NCBI GenBank assembly: GCA_946480125.1
Contig: CAMLIY010000096.1
Coordinates: 1-10,324, forward strand
Source: an uncultured Asticcacaulis sp.
Lineage (GTDB): Bacteria; Pseudomonadota; Alphaproteobacteria; Caulobacterales; Caulobacteraceae
Direction: 5' to 3'
Length of the DNA: 10,324 bases
Below are positions 1 to 7,166 of this stretch, in pieces. The notes under the pieces are model-generated. The model did no database searches. It was not told the DNA's origin and was given only the letters and a program-made list of their open reading frames with translations. The position numbers and the translations under genes were made by a program. Position 1 is the stretch's first letter; the number at the start of each line of letters is the position of its first letter.

Positions 1-504
1 TTCGAGATCGGGCGTCAGTTCATGTGGTCTGGAGGCACGGATGCGGCGTAGCCACGGCCGCCACGTCTGCGCTTTGGGGGTGATCTTCAGCGCGTTTTCG
101 ATTTCCCAGTCTTCAAGCTGGTTTAATTCCAGCGACAGGAACAGGCTATCGGCCGAAATCATCGCGGCCTGGGTGCCGAGGTCGGACTGCATTTTTGAAA
201 TGCGCGCATTCTCGCGGTCAATGGTTGAGGCGAGGGTTGCATAGGCCAGCGCACCGCCCATGTCGTCCATGGCCTTTTCGTACAGGCAGGCCGCCTGATC
301 GATCAGCAGGCCGAGGCGTTCCGGATTGGCGCGCGCGGCGACGAACTGCCCCTGAAGCTTGGCCAATTCTTTGACGTGACTTTCGCCACGGGCGAAATCC
401 TGCGCAATTTTAGGATCTTCGGGGCCGGAGTAAAGATCGGAAAGGTCCCAAATCGGGAGGGCTTCGGCGGATGTGGGGGCATGTGTGTTCATGGGATGGG
501 ACAT
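1..504 (-). CDS. pepF: Oligoendopeptidase F (peptidase family M3), N-terminal part, runs off the left edge
   Basis: Reading leftward from ATG at 504-502 gives 168 codons without a stop, in frame to base 1. The translation begins with a short polar leader, followed by LPIWDLSDLYSGPEDPKIAQD at about residues 16-36. This opening is typical of bacterial M3 oligoendopeptidase F proteins, which are cytoplasmic zinc metallopeptidases that cleave short peptides. The rest is helical, with residues such as GQFVAARANPERLG and IDRENARISKMQSDLGTQ, as expected for the PepF N-terminal helical domain. The catalytic HEXXH motif lies in the C-terminal part, outside the window, so activity cannot be judged. Family members are usually about 600 residues, so roughly a quarter is visible. 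The start could also be the in-frame ATG at 492-490 (Met5); neither has a clear Shine-Dalgarno. It is divergent from the tacA-like gene. Confidence 0.85.
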   Translation of the reverse strand, partial: MSHPMNTHAPTSAEALPIWDLSDLYSGPEDPKIAQDFARGESHVKELAKLQGQFVAARANPERLGLLIDQAACLYEKAMDDMGGALAYATLASTIDRENARISKMQSDLGTQAAMISADSLFLSLELNQLEDWEIENALKITPKAQTWRPWLRRIRASRPHELTPDLE

Positions 505-702
505 AGCGATAAAGTCGTCAAAAATCGAGAGGTTATCACGCAGTATGCAGATGGGTCTGTGTCGGAAAATTGTCACGGGTACGAAAACGGGACATTAACC
601 ATAGGTCTACACCTGATTTTCACCCCGTAAGCGTAGGTTTGTCCCAAAATAAGCCGCACCTGGAACTTCTGAGCGCGGCAATCAGACTGATGGTGATAAG
701 AT
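505..702. promoter_or_regulatory. Divergent intergenic region between pepF and tacA
   Basis: This 198-base stretch lies between two divergent starts, so it should hold promoters for both. I see no convincing gene in it. The one recognisable element is the CtrA-like half-site at 595-602, listed separately. Neither start has a strong Shine-Dalgarno: only GGTGAT at 692-697 precedes the tacA ATG at 703. I could not assign clear -35/-10 pairs. Confidence 0.5.
595..602 (+). promoter_or_regulatory. Candidate CtrA half-site (TTAACCAT) upstream of tacA
   Basis: TTAACCAT at 595-602 matches the preferred half-site of the Caulobacter cell-cycle regulator CtrA. The full consensus is TTAA-N7-TTAA; here the second half would fall at 606-609 and reads TCTA, so it is degenerate. 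The site is about 100 bases before the tacA start. Control of tacA by CtrA in Caulobacter is established knowledge; use of this particular site is inference. Confidence 0.4.
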
Positions 703-2157
703 ATGGCGAAAACGATCCTGATCTGTGACGATGATCCGACCCAGCGCCGCCTGATTCAGGCGGTTCTGGAACGCGAAGGTTTCTCGGTTCTGCATGCGGA
801 AAACGGTGCGCAGGCCTATGAGCGCCTGTCGCAGAATTCCGGCATCGACGCGGTAATCCTCGATCTGGTCATGCCCGGACAGTCAGGTATCGACACCTTG
901 AAGGAAATCCGCGCCGCCGGTATCCGCACGCCCGTGGTCGTGCTGACCGCTTCGGGCGGGATCGATACGGTGGTCAAGGCCATGCAGGCCGGCGCCCAGG
1001 ACTTCTTCATCAAGCCGGCTTCGCCAGAACGCATACTTGTGTCGGTACGTAACGCCCTGCAAATGGGCGATATGGTCGCCGAAGTGGCGCGCCTGAAGAA
1101 ACATACCGCCAACCGCATTTCCTTTGATGACCTGATCGGCACGTCCGGCCCTATGGCGCTTGTGCGCCGCCTGGGCGAACGTGCCGCCAAGTCCTCCATC
1201 CCTGTTTTGATCCTCGGTGAAAGCGGCGTCGGCAAGGAACTGATCGCCCGCGCGATTCAAGGCTCCAGCGAACGTGCCGGCAAACCTTTCGTGGCGGTCA
1301 ACTGTGGCGCCCTGCCGGAGAATCTGGTGGAATCGATTCTGTTCGGTCACGAAAAGGGTTCCTTTACCGGCGCCTCCGACAAGCATCTCGGCAAGTTTCA
1401 GGAAGCCCATGGCGGCACGCTTTTCCTTGATGAAGTTGGCGAACTGCCGCTCGACATGCAGGTCAAGCTGCTGCGCGCACTGCAGGAAGGGGAGATCGAT
1501 CCGGTCGGTTCCAAGCGTCCGGTCAAGGTCGATGTCCGCATCATTTCGGCGACCAATCGCAACCTGGCTGACCAGGTGAAAGCCGGCGCCTTCCGTGAGG
1601 ATTTGTTCTATCGTCTCAATGTCTTTCCGATAGAAGCGCCTTCTTTACGTGAACGCCGCGAGGATATTCCGGCGCTGATCGATCACTTTATTCGCCGATT
1701 TAATGTCGAGGAAGGCAAGCGCGTCAGCGGCGTGTCGGCCGAGGCCATGCAGCTTTTGTGCGCCCATGACTGGCCGGGCAATGTCCGCCAGCTTGAAAAC
1801 ACGGTCTATCGCGCCATCGTCCTGGCCGATAGCCCGCATTTGCAGGCCTTCGATTTTCCGGCCATCAGTGGACAGGTGGCGCCGATGCCGGCGATCACCG
1901 ATACAGTCGTTTTGCCGGCAGATTCCCATTCGGTCGATGATCACGACCTCCTGCGTGACGCGCCGGTACGTATTCTTGATGAGGCCGGCCACCTGCGCAA
2001 GCTTGAAGATATCGAACGCGACCTGATTGAACATGCCATTGGCGTCTATGCCGGTCATATGTCGGAAGTCGCCAGGCGCTTAGGCATAGGCCGTTCGACA
2101 CTTTACCGCAAGGTGCGTGATTGCGGTCTCGAAGGTCTGGTCAAGGAAGCGGGCTAG
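703..2157 (+). CDS. tacA: TacA-like sigma-54-dependent response regulator (NtrC family)
   Basis: This 484-residue protein has three domains. The receiver domain (residues 1-120) has the acidic pocket D9/D10, phospho-acceptor D54, and conserved T82 and K104. The AAA+ sigma-54-interaction domain (about 143-380) has Walker A GESGVGKE at 172-179, the sigma-54 contact loop GSFTGA at 219-224 and Walker B LFLDEV at 240-245. The C-terminus is a Fis-type helix-turn-helix, with SEVARRLGIGRSTLYRK at 454-470. In Caulobacter, TacA is phosphorylated through the ShkA-ShpA phosphorelay at D54 and activates sigma-54 promoters for stalk and pole genes such as staR and spmX. Orthology rests on length, the position of D54, the C-terminus and the nearby gapR-like gene, so a paralogue is possible. 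The Ser in GSFTGA is a common functional variant. The stop codon overlaps that of the convergent transporter gene, leaving no room for a terminator between them. Confidence 0.8.
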   Translation: MAKTILICDDDPTQRRLIQAVLEREGFSVLHAENGAQAYERLSQNSGIDAVILDLVMPGQSGIDTLKEIRAAGIRTPVVVLTASGGIDTVVKAMQAGAQDFFIKPASPERILVSVRNALQMGDMVAEVARLKKHTANRISFDDLIGTSGPMALVRRLGERAAKSSIPVLILGESGVGKELIARAIQGSSERAGKPFVAVNCGALPENLVESILFGHEKGSFTGASDKHLGKFQEAHGGTLFLDEVGELPLDMQVKLLRALQEGEIDPVGSKRPVKVDVRIISATNRNLADQVKAGAFREDLFYRLNVFPIEAPSLRERREDIPALIDHFIRRFNVEEGKRVSGVSAEAMQLLCAHDWPGNVRQLENTVYRAIVLADSPHLQAFDFPAISGQVAPMPAITDTVVLPADSHSVDDHDLLRDAPVRILDEAGHLRKLEDIERDLIEHAIGVYAGHMSEVARRLGIGRSTLYRKVRDCGLEGLVKEAG

Positions 2158-3545
2158 GGCAGATGGCTGGTTTCAGCCCTGCGAAAGCCGCCCAGTAATT
2201 GCGCCTGTAGCTTGGCGACTTTTGCCGGTGTCAGGTCATACAGGAAAATGATGCCTATGCCGGCCAGAGCCAGCACGGCGGGCGCCAGGCCTGTCAACAG
2301 GCGAATATTATCGGTGATAATCGGTGGCGCGACGGCATTGGCGGTATAACCGGCCAGTGCCCATCCGATAAAGGCGGCCGCGCCTGCCGCCCCGATCTTT
2401 TTTGAGAACATGATCATTGAGTAGGTCATGGCTGTGGCGCGATGTCCCGTTTCCCACGCATTGAGGTCGGCGGTATCAGCATACATGGCAAAAGTCAGGG
2501 TGCTTATAAACCCAAACGCCATGCCGCTGACGGCTTGCAGGCTGAACATAAGCAAAATCTGATGCGGACCGCACAGGTACAGGCCGAGACCAGACATGGC
2601 GATGACACTCAGCATGATGGCGATCAGGTTCTGACGAGAAAGCATACGCGTCAGGAAGGCCACGCTGACGGATCCGGCCGCCAGGCCGAGTGTGAAGGTC
2701 ATCAGGAAGCTGACGATCAGATCCGGGCGCCCGGCGTAAGCCTTCATAAAGTAAGGTGATACCGATGTGCGCAGCATGGACGCCGCCATCACAACGCACG
2801 CCAGGATGAACAGGATGACCCAGGGACGATTTTTGAAAAGATCGGCGATATCACGTATCGCATTACGGTTTGGCAGCGAGGTCAGGGCAAATCGCTCGTG
2901 CGTTTGCAGGAATAGATTAACCAGAATAGCGACAGAGATAACACCATAAATAGTCATGACAAACTGCCAGCCCAGAGCGGCATTGCCGCGTCCGGCGATA
3001 TCCACCAGTTTTGGCGTTATCCAGGTGATGAACACAGCGCTTAAAAAAGCAGCGCCAAAACGCGAACTCATAATCAGTTCGCGCTGAGAGGAGTCGAGCG
3101 TGATCACCCCTGATAAGGCATTATACGCGGTATTGGCTGCCGTATAGATCAGATTCATCAGTATGAGGCCGATATAGGCGCCCATAAGCCGTGTGCCTTC
3201 GGGGGCATTTGTAATGGAAAAGAACATGATCGCAGAGGCCGCCAAAGGCAGGCTTAGCCACAGGAACCATGGGCGATAGCGACCATAGATGGTTTGGGTG
3301 CGATCGGCTACGGCGCCGAAGATCGGGTCGGCGAAGGCACTGATCAGCCGCATGGTGATCAGCAGGCTGGAAATGCTGATAAGGCTCAGACCTACAACAT
3401 CGCTTAAATAAATCATCAGAAACGCGGAAAGCGGCGCCCAATACAAATTAAAACCCGCATCACCCAGGCTGTAACTGGCAATTTCACCAATTCGGATCGG
3501 CTCATAAGCGTGCAGAACCGCTTTATCGCTGGTAACAGGTTTCAT
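2154..3545 (-). CDS. GPH-family (MelB-like) sugar:cation symporter 1
   Basis: This 463-residue inner-membrane protein has about 12 hydrophobic segments and the signatures of the glycoside-pentoside-hexuronide:cation symporter family. These are SLGDAGFNLYW at 26-36, ADPIFGAVADRT at 72-83 followed by YGRYRPW, and YADTADLNAWETGHRATAM late in the protein. Family members import disaccharides, uronides or related sugars with Na+ or H+. At the position of the first MelB cation-binding aspartate (the D-x-x-x-D pair) it has Ser69, while D73 and D81 remain, so coupling may differ from the paralogue at 7163-8527. The ATG at 3545-3543 has only a weak Shine-Dalgarno. The gene is divergent from the lactonase gene, with which it shares a 175-base control region. 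The substrate cannot be read directly; the context suggests an aldobionate or other glucoside. Confidence 0.9.
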   Translation of the reverse strand: MKPVTSDKAVLHAYEPIRIGEIASYSLGDAGFNLYWAPLSAFLMIYLSDVVGLSLISISSLLITMRLISAFADPIFGAVADRTQTIYGRYRPWFLWLSLPLAASAIMFFSITNAPEGTRLMGAYIGLILMNLIYTAANTAYNALSGVITLDSSQRELIMSSRFGAAFLSAVFITWITPKLVDIAGRGNAALGWQFVMTIYGVISVAILVNLFLQTHERFALTSLPNRNAIRDIADLFKNRPWVILFILACVVMAASMLRTSVSPYFMKAYAGRPDLIVSFLMTFTLGLAAGSVSVAFLTRMLSRQNLIAIMLSVIAMSGLGLYLCGPHQILLMFSLQAVSGMAFGFISTLTFAMYADTADLNAWETGHRATAMTYSMIMFSKKIGAAGAAAFIGWALAGYTANAVAPPIITDNIRLLTGLAPAVLALAGIGIIFLYDLTPAKVAKLQAQLLGGFRRAETSHLP

Positions 3546-3720
3546 GATACTCAGGTTTCAGGCGTACAGGTTGTGTTCCATTGTTATCTGTATCCCTTAA
3601 TTAAGTGGAAAGAGATAAGCCGCCTTCGCGCCATAGGCGAGTTTGAAGAGGCGAGATAAAATGCTGGCCTGTGCACTGATGACTCGGCTAGAGTGTGTCT
3701 AAATAATTCCGGAGAGCTCA
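3546..3720. promoter_or_regulatory. Divergent control region between transporter 1 and lactonase
   Basis: This 175-base region must carry promoters for both flanking genes. A perfect 10-bp palindrome, CTTAATTAAG, lies at 3596-3605. Around it sit the inverted hexamers TTATCT (3584-3589) and AGATAA (3613-3618), centred within half a base of the palindrome, so the whole could be a two-fold operator. There are also two direct copies of AGGCGAG (3635-3641 and 3649-3655). A CcrM-type GANTC site, GACTC, is at 3681-3685. No -35/-10 pair is convincing. I found no clear LacI-type operator. Confidence 0.4.
3711..3714 (+). promoter_or_regulatory. Shine-Dalgarno of the lactonase gene
   Basis: GGAG lies six bases before the ATG at 3721. 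It is one of the clearer ribosome-binding sites in the window and fixes that start, which also places the twin-arginine motif near the N-terminus as expected. Confidence 0.7.
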
Positions 3721-4833
3721 ATGACTCGTAACGTTTTTACGCCTGACCGCCGGGTTTTTATGGCGGGCACGGCTGCGACCTTGATTATGCCGGTATTTGC
3801 GCGTGCAGCGGAGGCGGATTTGCACCTTTTTGTTGGTACCTATAATTCGGATACGGCCACAGGTATTTATCCGCTGATCTATACCGCCGCGACCGATAGC
3901 TGGACATTAGGGGCGGCAAATCCGGCGATTCAAAACGTCTCCTTCGGCGCCTACAGCCCGACGTCCCAACATTATTACCTGCTCAATGAAAAGGATGACG
4001 GCCGTATCGGGGTTTATGATCAATCATGGACGCAAAGCTATGAGGTCTCCAGTCAGGGGGCGGCGCCCTGTTATGCCTCAGTTGATCCGAGCGGCGGCTA
4101 TCTGGCGGTCGCCAACTACTCTTCCGGCAATATTGTCGTCTACAAGATTGGGGCGGAAGGTGGACTGATGCAGCCGCCGATTAACCGCCAGAACAAAGGC
4201 ACCGGGCCCAACAAGGACCGTCAGGAAGGGCCTCATGCCCACTGGGTGCAGTTCCATGGCGATCACCTTTATAGCGTCGATCTTGGCACCGATCAGATAC
4301 TGGGTTACAGCTTCAATGCGGCGACGGGCGCGATCGGCCCGGCCTTTGAAGCCTATCATGCCCCGGCCGGCGCCGGTCCGCGTCATCTGGCTTTCCATCC
4401 CGATGGGGCGCACGCCTATCTCGTCACGGAACTGAGCAGCGTCGTTATTGTACTGAAAAAGACGGCGGATGGCGGTTTTGAAGCCGTCCAGACCATCCGT
4501 CCGCTGCCGGACAGCTTCCATGGCGAAAGCTTCTGTGCCCATGTTACGTTGAATGCGGCGGCAGACCGACTCTATGTTTCTAATCGTGGCCATAACAGCA
4601 TAGCCGTTTTTGATGTGGCCGCAGATGGACGACTGACCCTGCGCCAGATATCGCCCACGCTCGGCAACTGGCCGAGATTTTTCGCGCTTTATGAAAGTCA
4701 GAAGCGCCTGGTTGTGGCCCACCAGAAAAGCAATGATCTGGTTGTCTTCGAGGTAAAGAGCGATGGTACGCTTACGCCGAAAAACCAGAAAATAGACGTG
4801 TCTATCCCGGTTTTTATCGGCACAGTTGCTTAG
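3721..4833 (+). CDS. Tat-exported beta-propeller lactonase (6-phosphogluconolactonase-like, Lactonase family)
   Basis: This 370-residue protein opens with a twin-arginine signal, DRRVFMAG at 9-16, then a hydrophobic stretch ending in VFARAAEA, so the mature protein is probably periplasmic. The rest matches the seven-bladed beta-propeller lactonase family: LFVGTYN at 36-42, EGPHAHW at 169-175, GPRHLAFHPDG at 219-229, TELSS at 236-240, YVSNRGHNSIAVF at 285-297 and GNWPRFFAL at 315-323. Cytosolic relatives hydrolyse 6-phosphogluconolactone. An exported member is more likely to act on an unphosphorylated sugar lactone. Beside a cellobionate-type phosphorylase and GPH symporters, the best guess is opening of an aldobionolactone such as cellobionolactone before uptake. 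Substrate choice is inference; the fold and export signal are visible. Its stop overlaps the convergent phosphorylase stop at 4830-4833. Confidence 0.88.
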   Translation: MTRNVFTPDRRVFMAGTAATLIMPVFARAAEADLHLFVGTYNSDTATGIYPLIYTAATDSWTLGAANPAIQNVSFGAYSPTSQHYYLLNEKDDGRIGVYDQSWTQSYEVSSQGAAPCYASVDPSGGYLAVANYSSGNIVVYKIGAEGGLMQPPINRQNKGTGPNKDRQEGPHAHWVQFHGDHLYSVDLGTDQILGYSFNAATGAIGPAFEAYHAPAGAGPRHLAFHPDGAHAYLVTELSSVVIVLKKTADGGFEAVQTIRPLPDSFHGESFCAHVTLNAAADRLYVSNRGHNSIAVFDVAADGRLTLRQISPTLGNWPRFFALYESQKRLVVAHQKSNDLVVFEVKSDGTLTPKNQKIDVSIPVFIGTVA

Positions 4834-7166
4834 ATCGTCACCGACACCCTGTAGGTTTTGCCGGCGACGACCTCGGTAATCGTGTTGCCGGCAATAACCT
4901 GTCCATCGACCGTGACCCCCGGCTTTCCACGCGTGATATCGATCTCGAAGATCGCGCCACGGAAGTGCCGCATGACTCGGGCGGAAGGCCAGTCAGCCGG
5001 CAAACGCGGGGCAATATGCAGGCCGTCGCGGCATCCCTTCAGGCCGAACAAACCTTCAATGACACTGCGATAAAGCCAGGCGGCCGTGCCGGTGTTAAAC
5101 AGATGTGACGAGCGACCGGAGGCTCCTGGATGCTGACGATGCGCGCCGCGATAATAGTTGGGCACAAAGACCGGCATTTGCCCCCGCCGCAGGTAATCCT
5201 CATCATTGGGGCCGGTCAGCATTTTGCGCAATAATTCAAAAGCTTTTTCGGGTTCGTTCACCTGATAGAGCGAATAGATATAGAAGATGGCGGCGTGGTT
5301 ATATACCGAACCGTTTTCGGCTACGCCGGGGAACTTCTGTGTCAGCCGACCGACATCTTCACGCATATGGGTATAGGCCGGCGCGATCATTTCGACGCCA
5401 TAGGGCGTTTCCATCTGGTCGGCGACGGCAGCCACCATGCGCTTTTGCTTGCCGGCATCCGCCGCGCCGCTCATCAGGGCGAAGCTTTGCGGATTAAGGA
5501 ATATACGGCCCTCGACGTCAGTCTTGACGCCGAACTTGACGTCATCATCGGTGATGCCGCGACCATACCAGTCACCATCCCACAAATGGCTGTTCATGGC
5601 GTCGTTAAAGCCTTGCGCAGCATTTGCGAAGGCACGGCCATCCTGGCCATCGTTTTCCAGAATTTGCGACCAGAGACGCAACGAATGCGCGGTGGCCAGA
5701 GACAGCCAGCCGGAAACGCCCTTGCCCTTCCAGCCGACCATGTTCATCGGGTCGTTCCAGTCGCCCTGGTCGATTAAGTTCAGGCCACGATGATCGACAG
5801 CTTGCATCAACCATTGATTGGCAGCGGAAATACGGTCGCGCACCGTGCGGGCCTGGCCGGTCTCGGTGTCAGTCACCCGCTCATTAAGCACGGCATAGTC
5901 GTCAGTTTCATCAAGATAGGCTTCGAGGAAAAGCGCCAGCCAGACGCTATGATCGGTATGCGGCACCTGATTGATATATTTCAGTTCGGCACCGTCATAC
6001 ATGCGGATGCCATCGGGCATGGAGCCATTGGCATGCTGTTGGGAAAGAGCCTTCAGCAAGGTTTTTCGTGCGGTCTCCGGCTTGACGTAAACGCTGCCTA
6101 TAGCATCCTGAAGGAAATTGCGTGTCTGTGGATCGGTGCTCAGTCGGTTGGTATCACCATGGTAATAGACCTGACGCGGTAGCCAGCTATTGACGAAGGC
6201 ATCAAGATGCGGATCGCTTGATTCAATATTGATCGCTTTCGCACCGGCCGACATATAGCCGGCGTAGTCCGCGCGCGCCTTGGCGAAACCCACTTCCGAA
6301 AGGTAGTGGGTTTTCAGGCGGTCGATCTCAGCGTCATCATATGCCGGTCCGAACAGGAAGCGGTGCGTTATGATCTCACCCTTGTCGATTTCATGATCGA
6401 ACTGCAGGGCGGCAATCGGATTTTCATACAACGCTACGCCGTCAGTCAATTGCTCGGCTATAATCGCATCCGGCTTGTGCAGGCCACCTTCACCTTCAAA
6501 TCGGGCCTGACGGGTTTCAAAAGCAATCGGCATCTGCTCACTAAGCAGAAAAACCTTGTCTTTCAGGTTCTGGTTTTTGAAGTAATCCTCTATTTTCTGG
6601 TATGGCGTCACGCAATCGGCGACGATGCCACCACGCACCGGATCATATTTCGCCGACTGGTTCATCCAGCTCATCAGGCCAAGCGGAAAGGCCGGGTAAA
6701 AGCTGATATTACGCGTACGGGCGCCGCTATTAGTCAGCCGTACTTCCCACAGTTCGCAGGCGTCATCAACCGGCAGGGTCAGGGTTATCTCGACGCGCAG
6801 GCCGGGGCGGTCGATGCGCCAGCGAATATCGACGGGCGTCACCTCAAAGGCGAATGTATCGACGGGCGCGCGGACGGGCTCATAAGGCGCGGAAAACAGG
6901 CTGCCGGTCTCGCGGTCCTTGACGTAAAAGAAGCGGCCCGGATGGTGAGCATAGGTGCCCTGTTCCGGCAGCATGAAATGCTTGGCTTCCATAATCTGCG
7001 CGCGGGCATATTTCGCCGGTTCCGGCTGCATGAACTGCGCCGTGGCATAACCGCGGGCATTCATGTGGATCATCATGTGCGGATTCCACAGGAAGCCGGC
7101 GGCCAGCGGCAGGGCGGTGGGGCTATTGAGGATGCAGTGGTCGGCGGTAAACGCAATTAGGCTCAC
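4830..7166 (-). CDS. GH94 phosphorylase, probable cellobionic acid phosphorylase
   Basis: This 778-residue protein without a signal peptide belongs to glycoside hydrolase family 94, inverting phosphorylases that act in the cytoplasm. Visible motifs are TALPLAAGFLWN at 17-28, HHPGRFFYVKD at 74-84, QTRNFLQDAIG at 347-357, PHTDHSVW at 402-409, QGDWNDPMNMVG at 467-478 with the catalytic Asp (D472), ENGSVYNHA at 617-625, and RGAHRQHPGASGRSSHLFNTG at 673-693, whose end contributes to the phosphate site. The length suits cellobionic acid phosphorylases (about 790) better than cellobiose phosphorylases (about 810-820). R607 and K611 match in spacing the Arg609/Lys613 pair reported to read the carboxylate in the Saccharophagus enzyme. 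The expected reaction is cellobionate plus phosphate to glucose 1-phosphate plus gluconate. Relatives are often mislabelled NdvB or cyclic glucan synthase. The start is GTG with GGAAG eight bases upstream; it overlaps the transporter stop as GTGA, implying translational coupling. Confidence 0.88.
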   Translation of the reverse strand: MSLIAFTADHCILNSPTALPLAAGFLWNPHMMIHMNARGYATAQFMQPEPAKYARAQIMEAKHFMLPEQGTYAHHPGRFFYVKDRETGSLFSAPYEPVRAPVDTFAFEVTPVDIRWRIDRPGLRVEITLTLPVDDACELWEVRLTNSGARTRNISFYPAFPLGLMSWMNQSAKYDPVRGGIVADCVTPYQKIEDYFKNQNLKDKVFLLSEQMPIAFETRQARFEGEGGLHKPDAIIAEQLTDGVALYENPIAALQFDHEIDKGEIITHRFLFGPAYDDAEIDRLKTHYLSEVGFAKARADYAGYMSAGAKAINIESSDPHLDAFVNSWLPRQVYYHGDTNRLSTDPQTRNFLQDAIGSVYVKPETARKTLLKALSQQHANGSMPDGIRMYDGAELKYINQVPHTDHSVWLALFLEAYLDETDDYAVLNERVTDTETGQARTVRDRISAANQWLMQAVDHRGLNLIDQGDWNDPMNMVGWKGKGVSGWLSLATAHSLRLWSQILENDGQDGRAFANAAQGFNDAMNSHLWDGDWYGRGITDDDVKFGVKTDVEGRIFLNPQSFALMSGAADAGKQKRMVAAVADQMETPYGVEMIAPAYTHMREDVGRLTQKFPGVAENGSVYNHAAIFYIYSLYQVNEPEKAFELLRKMLTGPNDEDYLRRGQMPVFVPNYYRGAHRQHPGASGRSSHLFNTGTAAWLYRSVIEGLFGLKGCRDGLHIAPRLPADWPSARVMRHFRGAIFEIDITRGKPGVTVDGQVIAGNTITEVVAGKTYRVSVTI

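Noticed and set aside
376..630. 84-codon open frame on the plus strand across the pepF start
   Set aside because: It overlaps the well-supported N-terminus of pepF on the other strand and has no recognisable features.
505..702. Sigma-54 (-24/-12) promoter before tacA
   Set aside because: The only GG...GC spacing candidate, near 663-675, has the wrong spacing and a poor match.
1357..1374. Ser in the GSFTGA loop of TacA as a possible loss of sigma-54 contact
   Set aside because: GSFTGA occurs in many functional sigma-54 activators; the Phe and Thr essential for contact are kept.
883..1410. 175-codon open frame on the minus strand
   Set aside because: Antisense to the receiver and AAA+ domains of tacA; a shadow frame.
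4078..4722. 214-codon open frame on the minus strand
   Set aside because: Antisense to the lactonase gene, without recognisable protein features.
6306..7160. 284-codon open frame on the plus strand
   Set aside because: It lies wholly antisense to the GH94 gene, whose protein shows family motifs along its full length; no recognisable motifs or ribosome-binding site. A coding-strand shadow.
4830..7166. Cyclic beta-1,2-glucan synthase (NdvB) annotation for the GH94 gene
   Set aside because: NdvB proteins are about 2,800 residues with membrane and glycosyltransferase domains; this is a stand-alone 778-residue cytosolic phosphorylase.
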